Shown here piece by piece: positions 1 through 9,843 of a stretch of DNA of 64,000 nt. The DNA comes from an uncultured Pseudoalteromonas sp. Its GTDB lineage: Bacteria; Pseudomonadota; Gammaproteobacteria; Enterobacterales; Alteromonadaceae. The stretch covers positions 50,701 through 114,700 of the forward strand of contig CANLRB010000014.1 of assembly GCA_947493455.1 (NCBI GenBank), written 5' to 3'. A program made the translations under genes and the position numbers. The notes under the pieces are model-generated. The model did no database searches. It was not told where the DNA came from and saw nothing but the letters and a program-made list of their open reading frames with translations. Within the stretch, counting starts at the first letter, position 1, and every line of letters begins with the position of its first letter.

Positions 1-1905
1 ACGCATTTGTATATAAGTCACACGCATTAAATCAGGCCAAGATGCATAATCCGCAGTTAACCAATCATCTGGGAACGTATTAATAATTTGCCAAACACCC
101 GTTTCTAAATCGCGCTTAATCGGCTTTAATGTCAACCCGTGCATATGCATCGCACTTTCAATTGGCGCAAAAACCGCATCAATCAACGCACTACGATACT
201 TACGGACTAAGGTATATCCTACTGAATCTGCGCACGCACATTGCTGCCATTGTTCTACCGCTTTAATGTCTTGGGCAAACTTATCAGGGTCTGAATTTAA
301 TACCTTAAGCAAAAGCTGTTGCCATGGCACTAAAAAGAGCGCTTCGTTATCAAGTTGAATATCGTAAAAATCAGCTTCATCAAAATGCGTTTTTTCAAAC
401 AAGCGCTGTTTAATTTGCTCACTGCGCGCACCCAATGCATAACCGCCATTACCATAGCGCTTTGCTTGCTCCACGCTTACAACACGACTATTACCAGTCC
501 ACAGTCGCCCCAAATCAGGGTTTGCAATGAACGGAACATCCGTCGCATCTTGCTGCCATGCATTATCAAATTGCGCCGCTGAAATCGCTGTATCATAAGG
601 TGTTGTGCGCCCTGGGATCGCGCCTGTTGCCTGCCATGCTGCATTGCCATCTTTGTCGACTACCATCATGTTTTGCACTGGTATACCAACCGTTTTAGCA
701 ACCTGTAGTGCTTGTTCAACATTTTGCGCTTGTTCAAAACCGAGTAATTCCATATCAACCGCATAGGGCTGATGCGCAACCCAAGATAGCGCATATTTTT
801 CACCATCAACTAATTTCACGGGGCCAAATTCACTGAGCTCTAATGGGTAGTCAACATCGCCCTCGGGAGTGACAATTTTTTCAACGACCGTTGTGGTTTT
901 ATTTTCGTTGGTTAACCGCACCCAATCTGCAGTATCAATATAGCCATTGGTAAAGCCCCAAGCGATCTGCCCATTACTACCAACTACAACGGCCGGCACG
1001 CCCGGTAAGGTAACACCGGTAACTTGTGTTTCTCCGTACTTTAATTGTGCACGATACCAAATAATGGGCACTGCTAAACCAAGGTGCATATCATCCGATA
1101 GCATGGCACCGCCCGCTTTAGTTAATGCGCCGGTCACAGCCCAGTTGTTACTACCAATATCCAAAGGCTCTTCAATAGCCAACGGCATTGTTTGTGCGAG
1201 CGTCTCAGGTCGTAACTTAGGAAGTGGCATATCCAGTAATTCAAACTCCGAACCGTCTAACGCTGCTTGATACTGGCTCGGTTGAATCAAAAACTGCACC
1301 ATGTTTTCGCCAAATTCTTTTTCAATTTGCGTAAGTAACAAATCGCGGTTAAACGAGGTGGTTTGCAAATCTAAATACATACTGAAGATAACTAAAAAGC
1401 TATCTTCTGGCTGCCAAGGTTTAATCTCAGCCCCTGTCAAAATATATTCAAAACTCGGATACTGAATGTGGGCAACAGCATCATTCACCCCTTGCGCATA
1501 AGTGGTTAGCATGTCGCTATGATGCGTCGGTAGTGTTTTTAAAATTGCTTGGCTGCGTTTTCTAAATTGATGAAAGCGCATGCGCTTATCAATTGGCACC
1601 GCGGCCTTACCAAATAATTCTGACAATTCGCCCGCCGAGTTACGGCGTAATAGATCCATTTGAAAAAAGCGGTCTTGACCATGGGCATAACCCAATGCAT
1701 AAGCAACATCTAAGCGATTTTCACCGCTAATAATGGCGCTGCCTAATTCATCGCGCTCAAGTGACGTGGTGTGACTGACAACTGAACTAACCGTGTTACC
1801 CGACAAACTCGGCAAGCTGATCGATAACACCCCATAAACGAGGGCTGTAACCAACAAAGCGAGGGTAAATACAATAAAGATCGTGATTTTTATTATTCTT
1901 AGCAT
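1..1905 (-). CDS. Penicillin acylase (penicillin amidase) family protein, C-terminus cut by window edge
   Basis: An open frame runs without a stop from the ATG at 1905 to the window edge, giving 635 visible residues. Residues 1-25 form a hydrophobic export signal or anchor. The proenzyme core follows: a GYAHGQDRFFQMDLLRR segment typical of the alpha chain, then GSNNWAV, whose Ser (about residue 252) is the expected N-terminal nucleophile of the beta chain after self-cleavage. Further on are SDDMHLG and WGFTNGYIDTADW, also characteristic. The family are Ntn-hydrolases that cleave amide bonds of beta-lactams, acyl-homoserine lactones or related N-acyl compounds; the substrate here cannot be told. 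No clear Shine-Dalgarno precedes the start. It is transcribed towards the left edge, so its 3' neighbours are unseen. Confidence 0.88.
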   Translation of the reverse strand, partial: MLRIIKITIFIVFTLALLVTALVYGVLSISLPSLSGNTVSSVVSHTTSLERDELGSAIISGENRLDVAYALGYAHGQDRFFQMDLLRRNSAGELSELFGKAAVPIDKRMRFHQFRKRSQAILKTLPTHHSDMLTTYAQGVNDAVAHIQYPSFEYILTGAEIKPWQPEDSFLVIFSMYLDLQTTSFNRDLLLTQIEKEFGENMVQFLIQPSQYQAALDGSEFELLDMPLPKLRPETLAQTMPLAIEEPLDIGSNNWAVTGALTKAGGAMLSDDMHLGLAVPIIWYRAQLKYGETQVTGVTLPGVPAVVVGSNGQIAWGFTNGYIDTADWVRLTNENKTTTVVEKIVTPEGDVDYPLELSEFGPVKLVDGEKYALSWVAHQPYAVDMELLGFEQAQNVEQALQVAKTVGIPVQNMMVVDKDGNAAWQATGAIPGRTTPYDTAISAAQFDNAWQQDATDVPFIANPDLGRLWTGNSRVVSVEQAKRYGNGGYALGARSEQIKQRLFEKTHFDEADFYDIQLDNEALFLVPWQQLLLKVLNSDPDKFAQDIKAVEQWQQCACADSVGYTLVRKYRSALIDAVFAPIESAMHMHGLTLKPIKRDLETGVWQIINTFPDDWLTADYASWPDLMRVTYIQMR

Positions 1906-1995
1906 GATTTTTATTTAGTGAATTTCAACTCAAACTAGAGTGTATCGCTCACTAATAAAATAGCAAATATCAAACGTGTTATTTTAATGATATTT

Positions 1996-2940
1996 TTACT
2001 GACACTTTTTCAATAAGTTGCATAGCTCTTGGTAAGCGACTTTCGCTTTATTATTGCCTTGCAATTTTGCTTGCTGGTAGAGCGCTAAGCTACGTTCTAA
2101 ATCAACCTGTCCTGCCGTACCGTCGCGATACATATCAGCCAGATTCATTTGACCCCATTGATCGCCTTGCGCAGCTGCAATTTCGAACTGTTCGCGCGCT
2201 AAATCAAATTGACCATCTTGATAGTATTGAATGCCTTCTTCATTTGCTTGATTAGGATTAAACCCTTTATAGAGGGGTGCTGGTTGTTTCGGTTTTAATA
2301 CAAAACCACCATAGAGCTTTAAATAACGAGGACGATGCGCACGATAAATTTTACCGCTTTCAAAGTAATCCATTAACTGAGACTTAGGCACAGAATAAAG
2401 CTGATTAGTAAAATACCCTTGATGAATAAAGTTTGATAGTCGCGCTGCGGTCACTAAATCTTTATTTAGCGAGTACATATAATTGGCGAGCGTAAACCAC
2501 ACTTTTTCATCATCAACCGCAATCACCTTCGCCGCGACGACCCGTTTTTGGTAGTAATCTTCTTCTTTAAATTTGCTGTAATCTATAAAGTAAAAATCAT
2601 CGATTTGAGGCGTTCGCAATACCTCGAGCTCCCATTCTTGCTTGGCTTGCCAACTTGTATATACATATAACATTACGCTTACAAACAGCACAATACCAAT
2701 AAGCTTAATGAGCAATTGATGGAGTGGTACCGAGGTTAATGCCATGCGTTCGCCGTCATGGTGAAAACGACAACTCGAACATGTTTGCAAACGTTTTACA
2801 CTAAGCGGTAGTAGCGGCAAAATGCCAAAACTTAAATAATGTAAGCCATTACCAGATTTAAGGTGGGGTTTATTACAACGCGGACAAGTAAGCTGTTCCT
2901 TGCTTATAAATGCTTGATTTTTAACTTCGAAAAAAAACAT
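1996..2940 (-). CDS. Zinc-ribbon membrane protein with C-terminal Sel1/TPR repeats
   Basis: A 314-residue protein. Two CxxC pairs (C19/C22 and C54/C57) form a probable zinc ribbon, followed by one membrane segment at about residues 76-96. The middle part (about 100-215) is unrecognised. The C-terminal about 80 residues read as two Sel1-like/TPR helical hairpins (the EGIQYYQDGQFDLAREQFEI and NLADMYRDGTAGQVDLERSL segments). A good AAAGGA Shine-Dalgarno lies before the ATG. Family knowledge suggests only a protein-interaction role at the inner membrane; no function is assigned. It stands alone between the acylase gene and the divergent RND operon. Confidence 0.75.
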   Translation of the reverse strand: MFFFEVKNQAFISKEQLTCPRCNKPHLKSGNGLHYLSFGILPLLPLSVKRLQTCSSCRFHHDGERMALTSVPLHQLLIKLIGIVLFVSVMLYVYTSWQAKQEWELEVLRTPQIDDFYFIDYSKFKEEDYYQKRVVAAKVIAVDDEKVWFTLANYMYSLNKDLVTAARLSNFIHQGYFTNQLYSVPKSQLMDYFESGKIYRAHRPRYLKLYGGFVLKPKQPAPLYKGFNPNQANEEGIQYYQDGQFDLAREQFEIAAAQGDQWGQMNLADMYRDGTAGQVDLERSLALYQQAKLQGNNKAKVAYQELCNLLKKCQ

Positions 2941-3241
2941 AACAAGTCCTTTTGTTAAAAATTACATATTACTCCGAATCACGGCTATCGTCACACTTGA
3001 GATGTAAGAAAATATGACAACAAGTAACTAAGTAAAGCGATGTTTTTTTGAACACCTTTAGCCACGTTTAAAATCCGTTAAAAATAACTTCGTTACAAAG
3101 TGTGTCAGAACCCCCGCTTATCGCTTAAAAACAACACTTTAACTCAAGTTTTAAATTTAGTTACAAAGCAGGGGCTGGCACAATTTGACATAACCTTTAA
3201 ACTTCATCTATTAGTAAATACAAAGCCAACCTGAGGCTTAT
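2941..3241. other. Divergent intergenic region upstream of the RND operon
   Basis: About 300 bases between the minus-strand zinc-ribbon gene and the plus-strand RND permease. It contains no credible ORF. It is AT-rich, with a possible sigma70 promoter at 3185-3214 (listed separately) and the CTGAGG Shine-Dalgarno of the permease at 3231-3236. No convincing dyad operator was found by eye. Confidence 0.5.
3185..3214 (+). promoter_or_regulatory. Possible sigma70 promoter of the RND operon
   Basis: A consensus -35 TTGACA at 3185-3190 is followed 18 bases later by TATTAG at 3209-3214 (4 of 6 matches to the -10 consensus). It lies about 28 bases before the ATG of the permease. Prediction by eye only; no transcription data. 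Confidence 0.35.
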
Positions 3242-6200
3242 ATGAATGTAACCCATCGCTCACTCAAAAACCCTGCGAGTGTTTTGGTGATCTTGGTGCT
3301 GATCATCCTATTTGGCACCCTGAGTATATTTAAACTACCAATACAGCTCACGCCAGATATCGAACAGCCACAAATCACCATATTTTCTGGTTGGCGACAA
3401 GCTGCTCCTGAAGAAATCGAGTCCATGATTATTGAACCGCTTGAAAATGCGGTTAAAAACACCCCTGGCGCACTCGAAGTTAACACTATCATCAACCAAG
3501 GCTCGGGGTTTATTAACCTCTCATTCGCGGTGGGTGCCGATATGCAACAAGCCATGCTTGATGTATTGACCAGTTTAAACCAAGCACCACCGTTACCACT
3601 TGATGCCATTGACCCTGTTGTTACTGCTGGCGGTGGCGGTGGGCCGGGTTCAGGCGGCCCCACAGCCGCATCGCTACTTGTTACACCGCTCTATTTTGAA
3701 GGCGATGATTTAAGCCTTGATATGGCACAGTATCAAAAACAAATTGAAGAGCTGATTGAACCTCGTTTAGCGCGTATTCCGGGTATTGCGCGCGTTAACC
3801 TCGCCAGTGAACGACCGCGTGAATTGCGTATTACCTTTGATCCGCATAAAGCGGCCGCTCTCGGCATTAGCCTAGGTCAAATTCGTCGTACGCTATCGAG
3901 CTCGCGTGATAGCTCAGGTGGTATTGCCGATGTTGGTCGTCGCCAATATACAGTGCGCTTTACCGGTCAATATGATCTCGACAATATGCTACAAATGCGT
4001 GTTGGTTACTCAAACGACAGACCAATCTATCTTGCCGATATCGCAACCGTTGAACAAACTAATTCAGATCGCCGTTCAATGAGTGGACGCAATGGTAAAC
4101 CTGCTTATTACATTACGGTGTCGCGTAGCAACGAAGCCAACACTGTTGCCGTGCTCGACGGTATCAATCAAGCAATCAAAGAACTCAACGAAGGGCCGCT
4201 TGCCGAAGAAGGACTCTCAATTGAACTTAGTTTTGATGCCTCAGTGCATATTCGTAATGCACTGTTACTGGTCAAAGGCAACTTAGGACTCGGCGTATTG
4301 TTATCATGCATAATTTTATGGCTCTTTTTCCGTGGACTTAAAACCACATTAATCATCGCTGCGACCATTCCTATTTCACTCATGGTGGCATTTTTAGCAC
4401 TCAATATATTCGGCCGCAGTTTAAACGTAATTTCATTGGCAGGCCTTGCTTTTGCTGTAGGTTTGGTGCTAGACGCCGCAATCATAGTGCAAGAGAACAT
4501 TGCACGGCTTAAAAACGAGGGGCTCGATAACCGTAAAGCGGCTTTAAAAGGGGCCACTCAAGTGGCAGGCGCGCTATTTGCGTCAACCGCCACCAGCGTT
4601 GCTATTTTCCTGCCAATCCTATTTATGGCGGGTATTGAAGGCCAGTTATTTTCAGATCTCGCGTTAACCTTATCAATCGCCGTTATCGCCTCTATGCTGT
4701 GTGCTATAACTATAATCCCGATTGCAAATAAGTTTTGGCCTGATCAAAAAAGTAAAATTGATCCGTATGCCAGTTACTGGACCAAACTCACCACATGGAT
4801 AATGCGACTCACCAACAGCAAAGTTAAGCAGCTTACTTGGATTGGCGTATTATTGGGCGGCTCGGCGGTTGTCAGTTTAACTATGCTGCCTAAAACCGAC
4901 TTTATGCCGCGCGCGCCAACCGATGGTTTTTTCTTTAGCTTAATTACCCCACCGGGTGGCAATATTCAGTATTTAGAAGATGAGTTACTTAAACGCGTAC
5001 GTGCTCGCCTTATGCCCTATTACGAAAAAGAAAAACAACCCGCAATTAAAGACTTTAACTTTTATGTGTTTGGCTCAAATGCGGGTGGCTTTATTTATTC
5101 CGACGATCCGCAACGCGTTGAAGAGCTGATGACGGTTGCCCGCGAAGAAATTTTCGCAGAGCTGCCCGATACTCAAGCCTTCTTATTTAGAGGCTCAATG
5201 ATCCAAGTTGCAAACGGCGGTGACGGCCGAGGTATTAATATTGATCTCACCGGCCCAAATATGGATGACTTAATTGCGGCCGCTCAAGTCGCCTTAGGCG
5301 CGGTAAAAGAAGCTATGCCAAACGCAACCGCCCAGCCGCAACCTCGCCTTGATTTAGCAGAGCCCGAACTGCGCTTGCACCCCGATGATCGCCGTATCAC
5401 CCAAGCGGGGTTAACTCGCTCTGATGTAGCCCAAGCAGTACAAGCCTTTACAGGTGGCTTGTTTGTGAATGAATACTTTGACGGCAACGACCGAATGAAC
5501 GTCATTTTACGAGCAACACCTTGGCAAACCCCTGAAGAATTACAAACACTGCCCATAGTGACACCGAGTGCAGGTATTCAAACGCTTGGCGAACTCGCAA
5601 AAGTGGAGCGTACTGTGGGGCCTTCTCAATTGCGTCGCGTTAACGGCCGCCGTACAGTCAGCGTTGTTGTTACGCCACCAGCCGAGATGAGCTTGCAACA
5701 AGCGCAGGCCATTTTATCGCAACAAGTGATCCCAAAAGTTAAAGCTGTTTTACCTAAATCAGCTGGAGTGATCTTAGGTGGGAATGCACAAAAAATGAAT
5801 TCAGCAATTCAAGAAATGGCGATCAACTTTGTGCTGGCGCTGTTTATTTTATTCTTATTAATGACCGCGTTATTTAAATCAGCCAAAGACAGTGCACTAG
5901 TATTGCTGGTGATGCCACTTGCCATTGCTGGCGGTGTGTTAGCACTATACATTTTAAATTTATTTACGTTTCAATCGCTCGATTTACTCACCATGATTGG
6001 CTTTATTATTTTGCTCGGGCTTGTGGTTAATAATGCCATTTTGCTCGTCGATCAAACTCGAATTGCGCAAAACCAAGGTCTCAACCGACAAGATGCGGTT
6101 AAACAAGCAGTACTAATTCGTGCCCGACCCGTTTATTTAAGTACCCTCACTAGCTTGTTTGGTATGCTGCCATTGATGTTAATGCCGGGTGTAGGCTCAG

Positions 6201-6367
6201 AGATATACCGTGGCCTTGCCACTGTTATTGTTGGCGGTATGGCAATTTCGGCCCTGTTTACCTTAATTTTAATGCCGAGCCTATTACAACTTGGCCGTGA
6301 AAAAATACCGCCAAAACAGCCGCAAACACATACGAAACCACAACTTAACTTAGTCGCCAATCAGTAA
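3242..6367 (+). CDS. RND-family multidrug/solute efflux permease (AcrB-like, HAE group)
   Basis: A 1041-residue inner-membrane permease of normal RND length, with a first membrane helix at about 12-30, two large periplasmic domains (about 35-330 and 560-860) and helix clusters after each. RND porter signatures are visible: PxxIEQPQITI after TM1, the TM4 segment VGLVLDAAIIVQEN, and the TM10 segment LGLVVNNAILLVDQ. Compared with E. coli AcrB, the first of the paired TM4 aspartates is kept but the second is Ala, and the TM10 lysine is Asn, so proton relay differs from classical AcrB. The substrate is unknown. The adaptor gene follows 11 bases downstream; no outer-membrane channel gene is present nearby, so a TolC-like protein encoded elsewhere is probably used. 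The ATG start has a good Shine-Dalgarno. Confidence 0.93.
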   Translation: MNVTHRSLKNPASVLVILVLIILFGTLSIFKLPIQLTPDIEQPQITIFSGWRQAAPEEIESMIIEPLENAVKNTPGALEVNTIINQGSGFINLSFAVGADMQQAMLDVLTSLNQAPPLPLDAIDPVVTAGGGGGPGSGGPTAASLLVTPLYFEGDDLSLDMAQYQKQIEELIEPRLARIPGIARVNLASERPRELRITFDPHKAAALGISLGQIRRTLSSSRDSSGGIADVGRRQYTVRFTGQYDLDNMLQMRVGYSNDRPIYLADIATVEQTNSDRRSMSGRNGKPAYYITVSRSNEANTVAVLDGINQAIKELNEGPLAEEGLSIELSFDASVHIRNALLLVKGNLGLGVLLSCIILWLFFRGLKTTLIIAATIPISLMVAFLALNIFGRSLNVISLAGLAFAVGLVLDAAIIVQENIARLKNEGLDNRKAALKGATQVAGALFASTATSVAIFLPILFMAGIEGQLFSDLALTLSIAVIASMLCAITIIPIANKFWPDQKSKIDPYASYWTKLTTWIMRLTNSKVKQLTWIGVLLGGSAVVSLTMLPKTDFMPRAPTDGFFFSLITPPGGNIQYLEDELLKRVRARLMPYYEKEKQPAIKDFNFYVFGSNAGGFIYSDDPQRVEELMTVAREEIFAELPDTQAFLFRGSMIQVANGGDGRGINIDLTGPNMDDLIAAAQVALGAVKEAMPNATAQPQPRLDLAEPELRLHPDDRRITQAGLTRSDVAQAVQAFTGGLFVNEYFDGNDRMNVILRATPWQTPEELQTLPIVTPSAGIQTLGELAKVERTVGPSQLRRVNGRRTVSVVVTPPAEMSLQQAQAILSQQVIPKVKAVLPKSAGVILGGNAQKMNSAIQEMAINFVLALFILFLLMTALFKSAKDSALVLLVMPLAIAGGVLALYILNLFTFQSLDLLTMIGFIILLGLVVNNAILLVDQTRIAQNQGLNRQDAVKQAVLIRARPVYLSTLTSLFGMLPLMLMPGVGSEIYRGLATVIVGGMAISALFTLILMPSLLQLGREKIPPKQPQTHTKPQLNLVANQ

Positions 6368-6378
6368 GGACAACCTTG

Positions 6379-7455
6379 ATGAAACGAAACAAATTAACAA
6401 CTCATCTACTTGGCGCTCTATTAAGTGCGTCTGTGCTGGTCAGTGCACCTACACTCGCAAAGTTATCGGTTGCGGTTGAGCCAATAACACAAGCCCCATT
6501 AACAAGTATTCTTACCGTCAATGGGACCTTGTACGGTAAACAAGATGTGGTACTCACATCAGGCGTAAGCGGCCGCTTAATGTTTGTTGCAGAGCCAGGA
6601 CAAAACGTCGACGAAGGCACTGTACTTGCGCGCATCGATACCTTGCCACTTGAGCTAAACCGCGCGCGCCAGCAAGAAATGCTCAACCGCGCTAAAATCA
6701 ATCTCCGTTTTCATAAACAAGAATTATCACGCTTAGAAAAACTAGCAAAAACAAGCGCAGCCGCGGCTAGCCAAGTTGATCAAGTGCAAACTCAGCACGA
6801 CCTCGCGTTATCAGATATCGCGTTGGCGGAAGTCGAACTTAAAGTAATTGATGACCAGCTGAGTCGCGCAACCATTAGCGCGCCTTTTTCTGGCATTGTT
6901 AGTGAGCGTTACAAACGAGCTGGGCGCGATGTAGGACGGGCCGAAGAGTTACTCAGCTTTATCGATATTCACAATTTAGAAGTGCGCTTGTATGTGCCAG
7001 TTAAGCATTTAGCCTATTTAAACAAAGGCACCACCCTGAATATTAAAACGGGTAATCTAAATGCGCCGCTCGAATCAACGGCTGTGATAAGCGCCGTAAT
7101 TCCGGCGACCGATCCGCGCTCACAAACTGTTGAAGTACGTGCCACACTTAATCGCAAGGCAGGGCAATCATGGGCAGTTGGCCAATTAGTTGATGTCAGT
7201 GTGCCACTAACGAGCCAATCCGCATCAATGCTGATCAACCGCGATGCGCTCATTCTGCGCAAAGAAGGCGTGCACATTGTTAAAATTGGCGCTGACAATA
7301 AAGCAGTGCAAATTCCTGTCACTGTTGGCAAAGGCCAAGGACAACTGGTCGCGATTCAAGCCCGTGATAAAGCACAGCTTAATATTGGTGATCGCATTGC
7401 CGTGCGCGGTGCTGAGCGCCTAAGCGATGGCCAAGAGGTCGACGTTAAAGAATAA
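6379..7455 (+). CDS. RND efflux periplasmic adaptor subunit (membrane fusion protein)
   Basis: A 358-residue adaptor that bridges the RND permease and the outer-membrane channel. It has an N-terminal Sec signal ending near ALA-K, a lipoyl/biotinyl half (GRLMFVAEPGQNVDEG), an alpha-helical hairpin (about 85-150), the second lipoyl half (RATISAPFSGIVSERYKRAG) and beta-barrel/membrane-proximal domains. The ATG at 6379 is preferred over the in-frame TTG at 6376 because AAGGA at 6366-6370 is correctly spaced for it. The gene order permease then adaptor is the reverse of acrAB. It is cotranscribed with the permease. Confidence 0.9.
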   Translation: MKRNKLTTHLLGALLSASVLVSAPTLAKLSVAVEPITQAPLTSILTVNGTLYGKQDVVLTSGVSGRLMFVAEPGQNVDEGTVLARIDTLPLELNRARQQEMLNRAKINLRFHKQELSRLEKLAKTSAAAASQVDQVQTQHDLALSDIALAEVELKVIDDQLSRATISAPFSGIVSERYKRAGRDVGRAEELLSFIDIHNLEVRLYVPVKHLAYLNKGTTLNIKTGNLNAPLESTAVISAVIPATDPRSQTVEVRATLNRKAGQSWAVGQLVDVSVPLTSQSASMLINRDALILRKEGVHIVKIGADNKAVQIPVTVGKGQGQLVAIQARDKAQLNIGDRIAVRGAERLSDGQEVDVKE

Positions 7456-7515
7456 ACCGCATGCACGTCAACATTGTCTACACTTAAAAGATCTTCACAG
7501 TGTTGACGGCATACT

Positions 7516-9330
7516 ATGAAACAAGCTGCACAACGCAGTACATTAACTTTACTCAGTATCGTACTCATTGGTACGATACTTTTTATCAACCACAGCGTCA
7601 ATCTCAGCCTGCCGTTAACGCAATTTGTGTACGATCAGCAAAGTAAAATTCTTTCTCCTCAGCTTATACCATCATCAAATATCATCGTGATCCGCATTGA
7701 TGATGCCAGCATTCGCCGAATGACCACATATGCAGGTCGCTGGCCTTGGCCGCGCAGTACTCACGCGGAGTTAATTGAAAGCCTCAATGAGCACAATGTC
7801 AAAGTCATCGCCTTTGATATTTTATTTTCAGAGCCTGATCGCTACCGCCCCGACGCCGATAGCTACTTTAAAGAGGTGCTTCTAGAAAGCCCGCATGTCA
7901 TGCTCGCCGCCCTTGTTTTAGATGTGTTCGAAAATCACGATGAAGCAAAGGCAGGCAAAATAGACCAACAAATAGAACACGAATTACGACTTCTTTCACC
8001 ACAATTTATGATAGAGAGCCCAAACCAAATCGGCTTAATTAATTCCCATAAAGACTCAGATGCGGTTATTCGAAAACACAGGCTCCACACCTCTTTAGCG
8101 GGCACTCGCTATGCATCACTCCCGTACCGTGTCAGTCAATTTGTAAAACCACAGCAACACTCAATCAATGAAATTCAGTTACAATGGCGCGGCCCATTGC
8201 AAGCTGGATATCACAGCGTGTCGTACGCCGATGTGTATCAAGCTATTCTTGACAACGAACAAACTTTTTTAAGCCAGTTTAATAATAAAATAGTGTTGAT
8301 TGGCGCCACGTCAGCAGGGTTATACGATGCGGTAAACACGCCTGTTAACAGCAATTTACCAGGCGTTTATGTGTTAGCAAATGCGATAGATAATCTACTA
8401 TCAAAACATTATTATTTATCGCTGCCTAATTACTACCTTGTTGTTGTAAGTTTACTTTCCGTACTCGTTATTGCCGCCATTTTTACGCTATGCAATTCAT
8501 TGCTAAAGCAAGTGATATATAGTCACATAGTAATATTTAGCGTAATGGCTTGCGCATGGTTTATTAACCTAGAACTCATGCGAAACAGCACCTTGTTTAA
8601 TCTCGGTCATTACTACTTTGTATGCTTAATTAGCTTGTTTATCCCTAGTGTGGTTTACAGTATTTACGAGTACTTTAACCGCGTAAAAGCACAAAGTTTA
8701 TTTGGCCGATTTGTTGACCCAATAGTCGTTAACCAACTACTCAGCGAAGAAACTCACGTCAACCGACAAAGCGCTAAACGTTGCCATTGCACCCTATTGT
8801 TTAGCGATATTCGCGGTTTTACGCAATTATCGGAGCACAGTGACGAAATTGAAATCCTGCAACTACTCAACGATTATTTTGTGAAACAAGTGGCGGTAGT
8901 ATTTGAACACAAAGGTACACTCGATAAGTTTATCGGCGACTGCATTATGGCGTTTTGGGGAGCGCCTCTCACGCAAGAAGATCACGCTCTTCGTGCAGTC
9001 CGCGCGGCAATTTCGATGGAGCAAGAGTTAATCAAATTTAAACAAACGCTTGCACCAAAATATGCCAATTTCGACATTGGCATCGGGCTGCACTCAGGTG
9101 ATGTTATTTGTGGCTTTGTCGGCACAACCAGCAGAGTTGACTATACTGTACTAGGCGACGCAGTCAATCTCGCAAGTCGTATTGAAGGGCTAACAAAACA
9201 ACATGATCGTATTTTAGTATCTGAGCAAACTCGTGATTTAGCTCGCGCTGAATTTGAGTTTAATTTTGTTGGCGAATTTAGTGTTAAAGGCCGCGAGCAA
9301 ACAGTAAACCTTTACACACCAATAAGGTAA
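7516..9330 (+). CDS. CHASE2-domain class III adenylate cyclase
   Basis: A 604-residue sensor cyclase. After a first membrane helix (about 11-28) comes an extracytoplasmic CHASE2 sensor (about 30-290, with IDDASIRRM and RWPWPRSTHAELIE), then three membrane helices (about 300-385) and a cytoplasmic class III cyclase domain (about 420-600). Metal-binding Asp431 (LLFSDIRGFT) and Asp475 (KFIGDCIMAFWG) are present. The adenine-selecting position is Lys471 and its partner Thr544 (YTVLGDAVNLASR), the K/T pairing of class IIIb adenylate cyclases, so cAMP is the likely product (inference). It heads an operon with an SH3-domain protein and an M48 lipoprotein peptidase, suggesting an envelope-sensing module. 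Confidence 0.9.
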   Translation: MKQAAQRSTLTLLSIVLIGTILFINHSVNLSLPLTQFVYDQQSKILSPQLIPSSNIIVIRIDDASIRRMTTYAGRWPWPRSTHAELIESLNEHNVKVIAFDILFSEPDRYRPDADSYFKEVLLESPHVMLAALVLDVFENHDEAKAGKIDQQIEHELRLLSPQFMIESPNQIGLINSHKDSDAVIRKHRLHTSLAGTRYASLPYRVSQFVKPQQHSINEIQLQWRGPLQAGYHSVSYADVYQAILDNEQTFLSQFNNKIVLIGATSAGLYDAVNTPVNSNLPGVYVLANAIDNLLSKHYYLSLPNYYLVVVSLLSVLVIAAIFTLCNSLLKQVIYSHIVIFSVMACAWFINLELMRNSTLFNLGHYYFVCLISLFIPSVVYSIYEYFNRVKAQSLFGRFVDPIVVNQLLSEETHVNRQSAKRCHCTLLFSDIRGFTQLSEHSDEIEILQLLNDYFVKQVAVVFEHKGTLDKFIGDCIMAFWGAPLTQEDHALRAVRAAISMEQELIKFKQTLAPKYANFDIGIGLHSGDVICGFVGTTSRVDYTVLGDAVNLASRIEGLTKQHDRILVSEQTRDLARAEFEFNFVGEFSVKGREQTVNLYTPIR

Positions 9331-9336
9331 ATCACC

Positions 9337-9354
9337 ACCTCAATATCATGAGGT
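9337..9354 (+). other. Small intercistronic hairpin before the SH3 gene
   Basis: ACCTCA (9337-9342) pairs with TGAGGT (9349-9354) around a 6-base loop in the 39-base gap between the cyclase and the SH3 gene. There is no T-tract, so it is not an obvious terminator; it could affect mRNA processing or be chance. Confidence 0.3.
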
Positions 9355-9369
9355 ATAAGTGAGGCTAAG

Positions 9370-9843
9370 ATGAAAAAAACGTCGGTTGCGCTTTGCTTAC
9401 TACTCTATTGCTGCGGCGCGCATGCGCAATCAGCAGCCCTTGTTACGCAATCCAAACTGCATGTTGCACCTAAACATCAAAGCAAAGTAATCACAGAACT
9501 CGACCAAGGCAATCAAGTCGATGTGCTCACTCGAAAACGCGCTTGGTACCAAATAAAACCCTTAACCGAACAAGCCAAAGGTTGGGTAAAAATGCTCAAT
9601 GTCCGGCTTGTCGGCGTAGCAAAACGCGAAGGTGAACTCGGTGTCGCCTCCGTGCTCGACTCTTTCACGGGTCGCACCTCGACCGAATCAACCGGTATTC
9701 GCGGTTTTGACGAAGAAAATTTTCGCAACGCCAGCGCCAACCCAGATGCAGTAAATCAACTTAATGCATTTGTGCCCAAAGCGGCATCGCTGAATCGCTT
9801 TGTAAAAAGCGGTCAGCTCGCAAAAGCAGGAGAGCACAAATGA
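9370..9843 (+). CDS. Exported SH3-domain protein
   Basis: A 157-residue protein with a Sec signal peptide (residues 1-20, cleavage after AHA). A bacterial SH3 (SH3b) domain follows at about 21-75, with the usual ALVTQSKLHVAPKHQSKVI start and a WYQI strand. The rest (about 80-157) is polar and includes a Gly/Phe-containing stretch with no clear domain. SH3b domains usually bind peptidoglycan or proteins in the periplasm. Its stop codon overlaps the next gene's start (ATGA at 9840-9843), so it is translationally coupled to the M48 peptidase and probably works with it. Shine-Dalgarno GAGG is present. Confidence 0.8.
   Translation: MKKTSVALCLLLYCCGAHAQSAALVTQSKLHVAPKHQSKVITELDQGNQVDVLTRKRAWYQIKPLTEQAKGWVKMLNVRLVGVAKREGELGVASVLDSFTGRTSTESTGIRGFDEENFRNASANPDAVNQLNAFVPKAASLNRFVKSGQLAKAGEHK

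Noticed and set aside
3238-3663. 141-residue minus-strand ORF inside the RND permease gene
   Set aside because: Proline/glycine-rich shadow of a Gly-rich loop of the permease.
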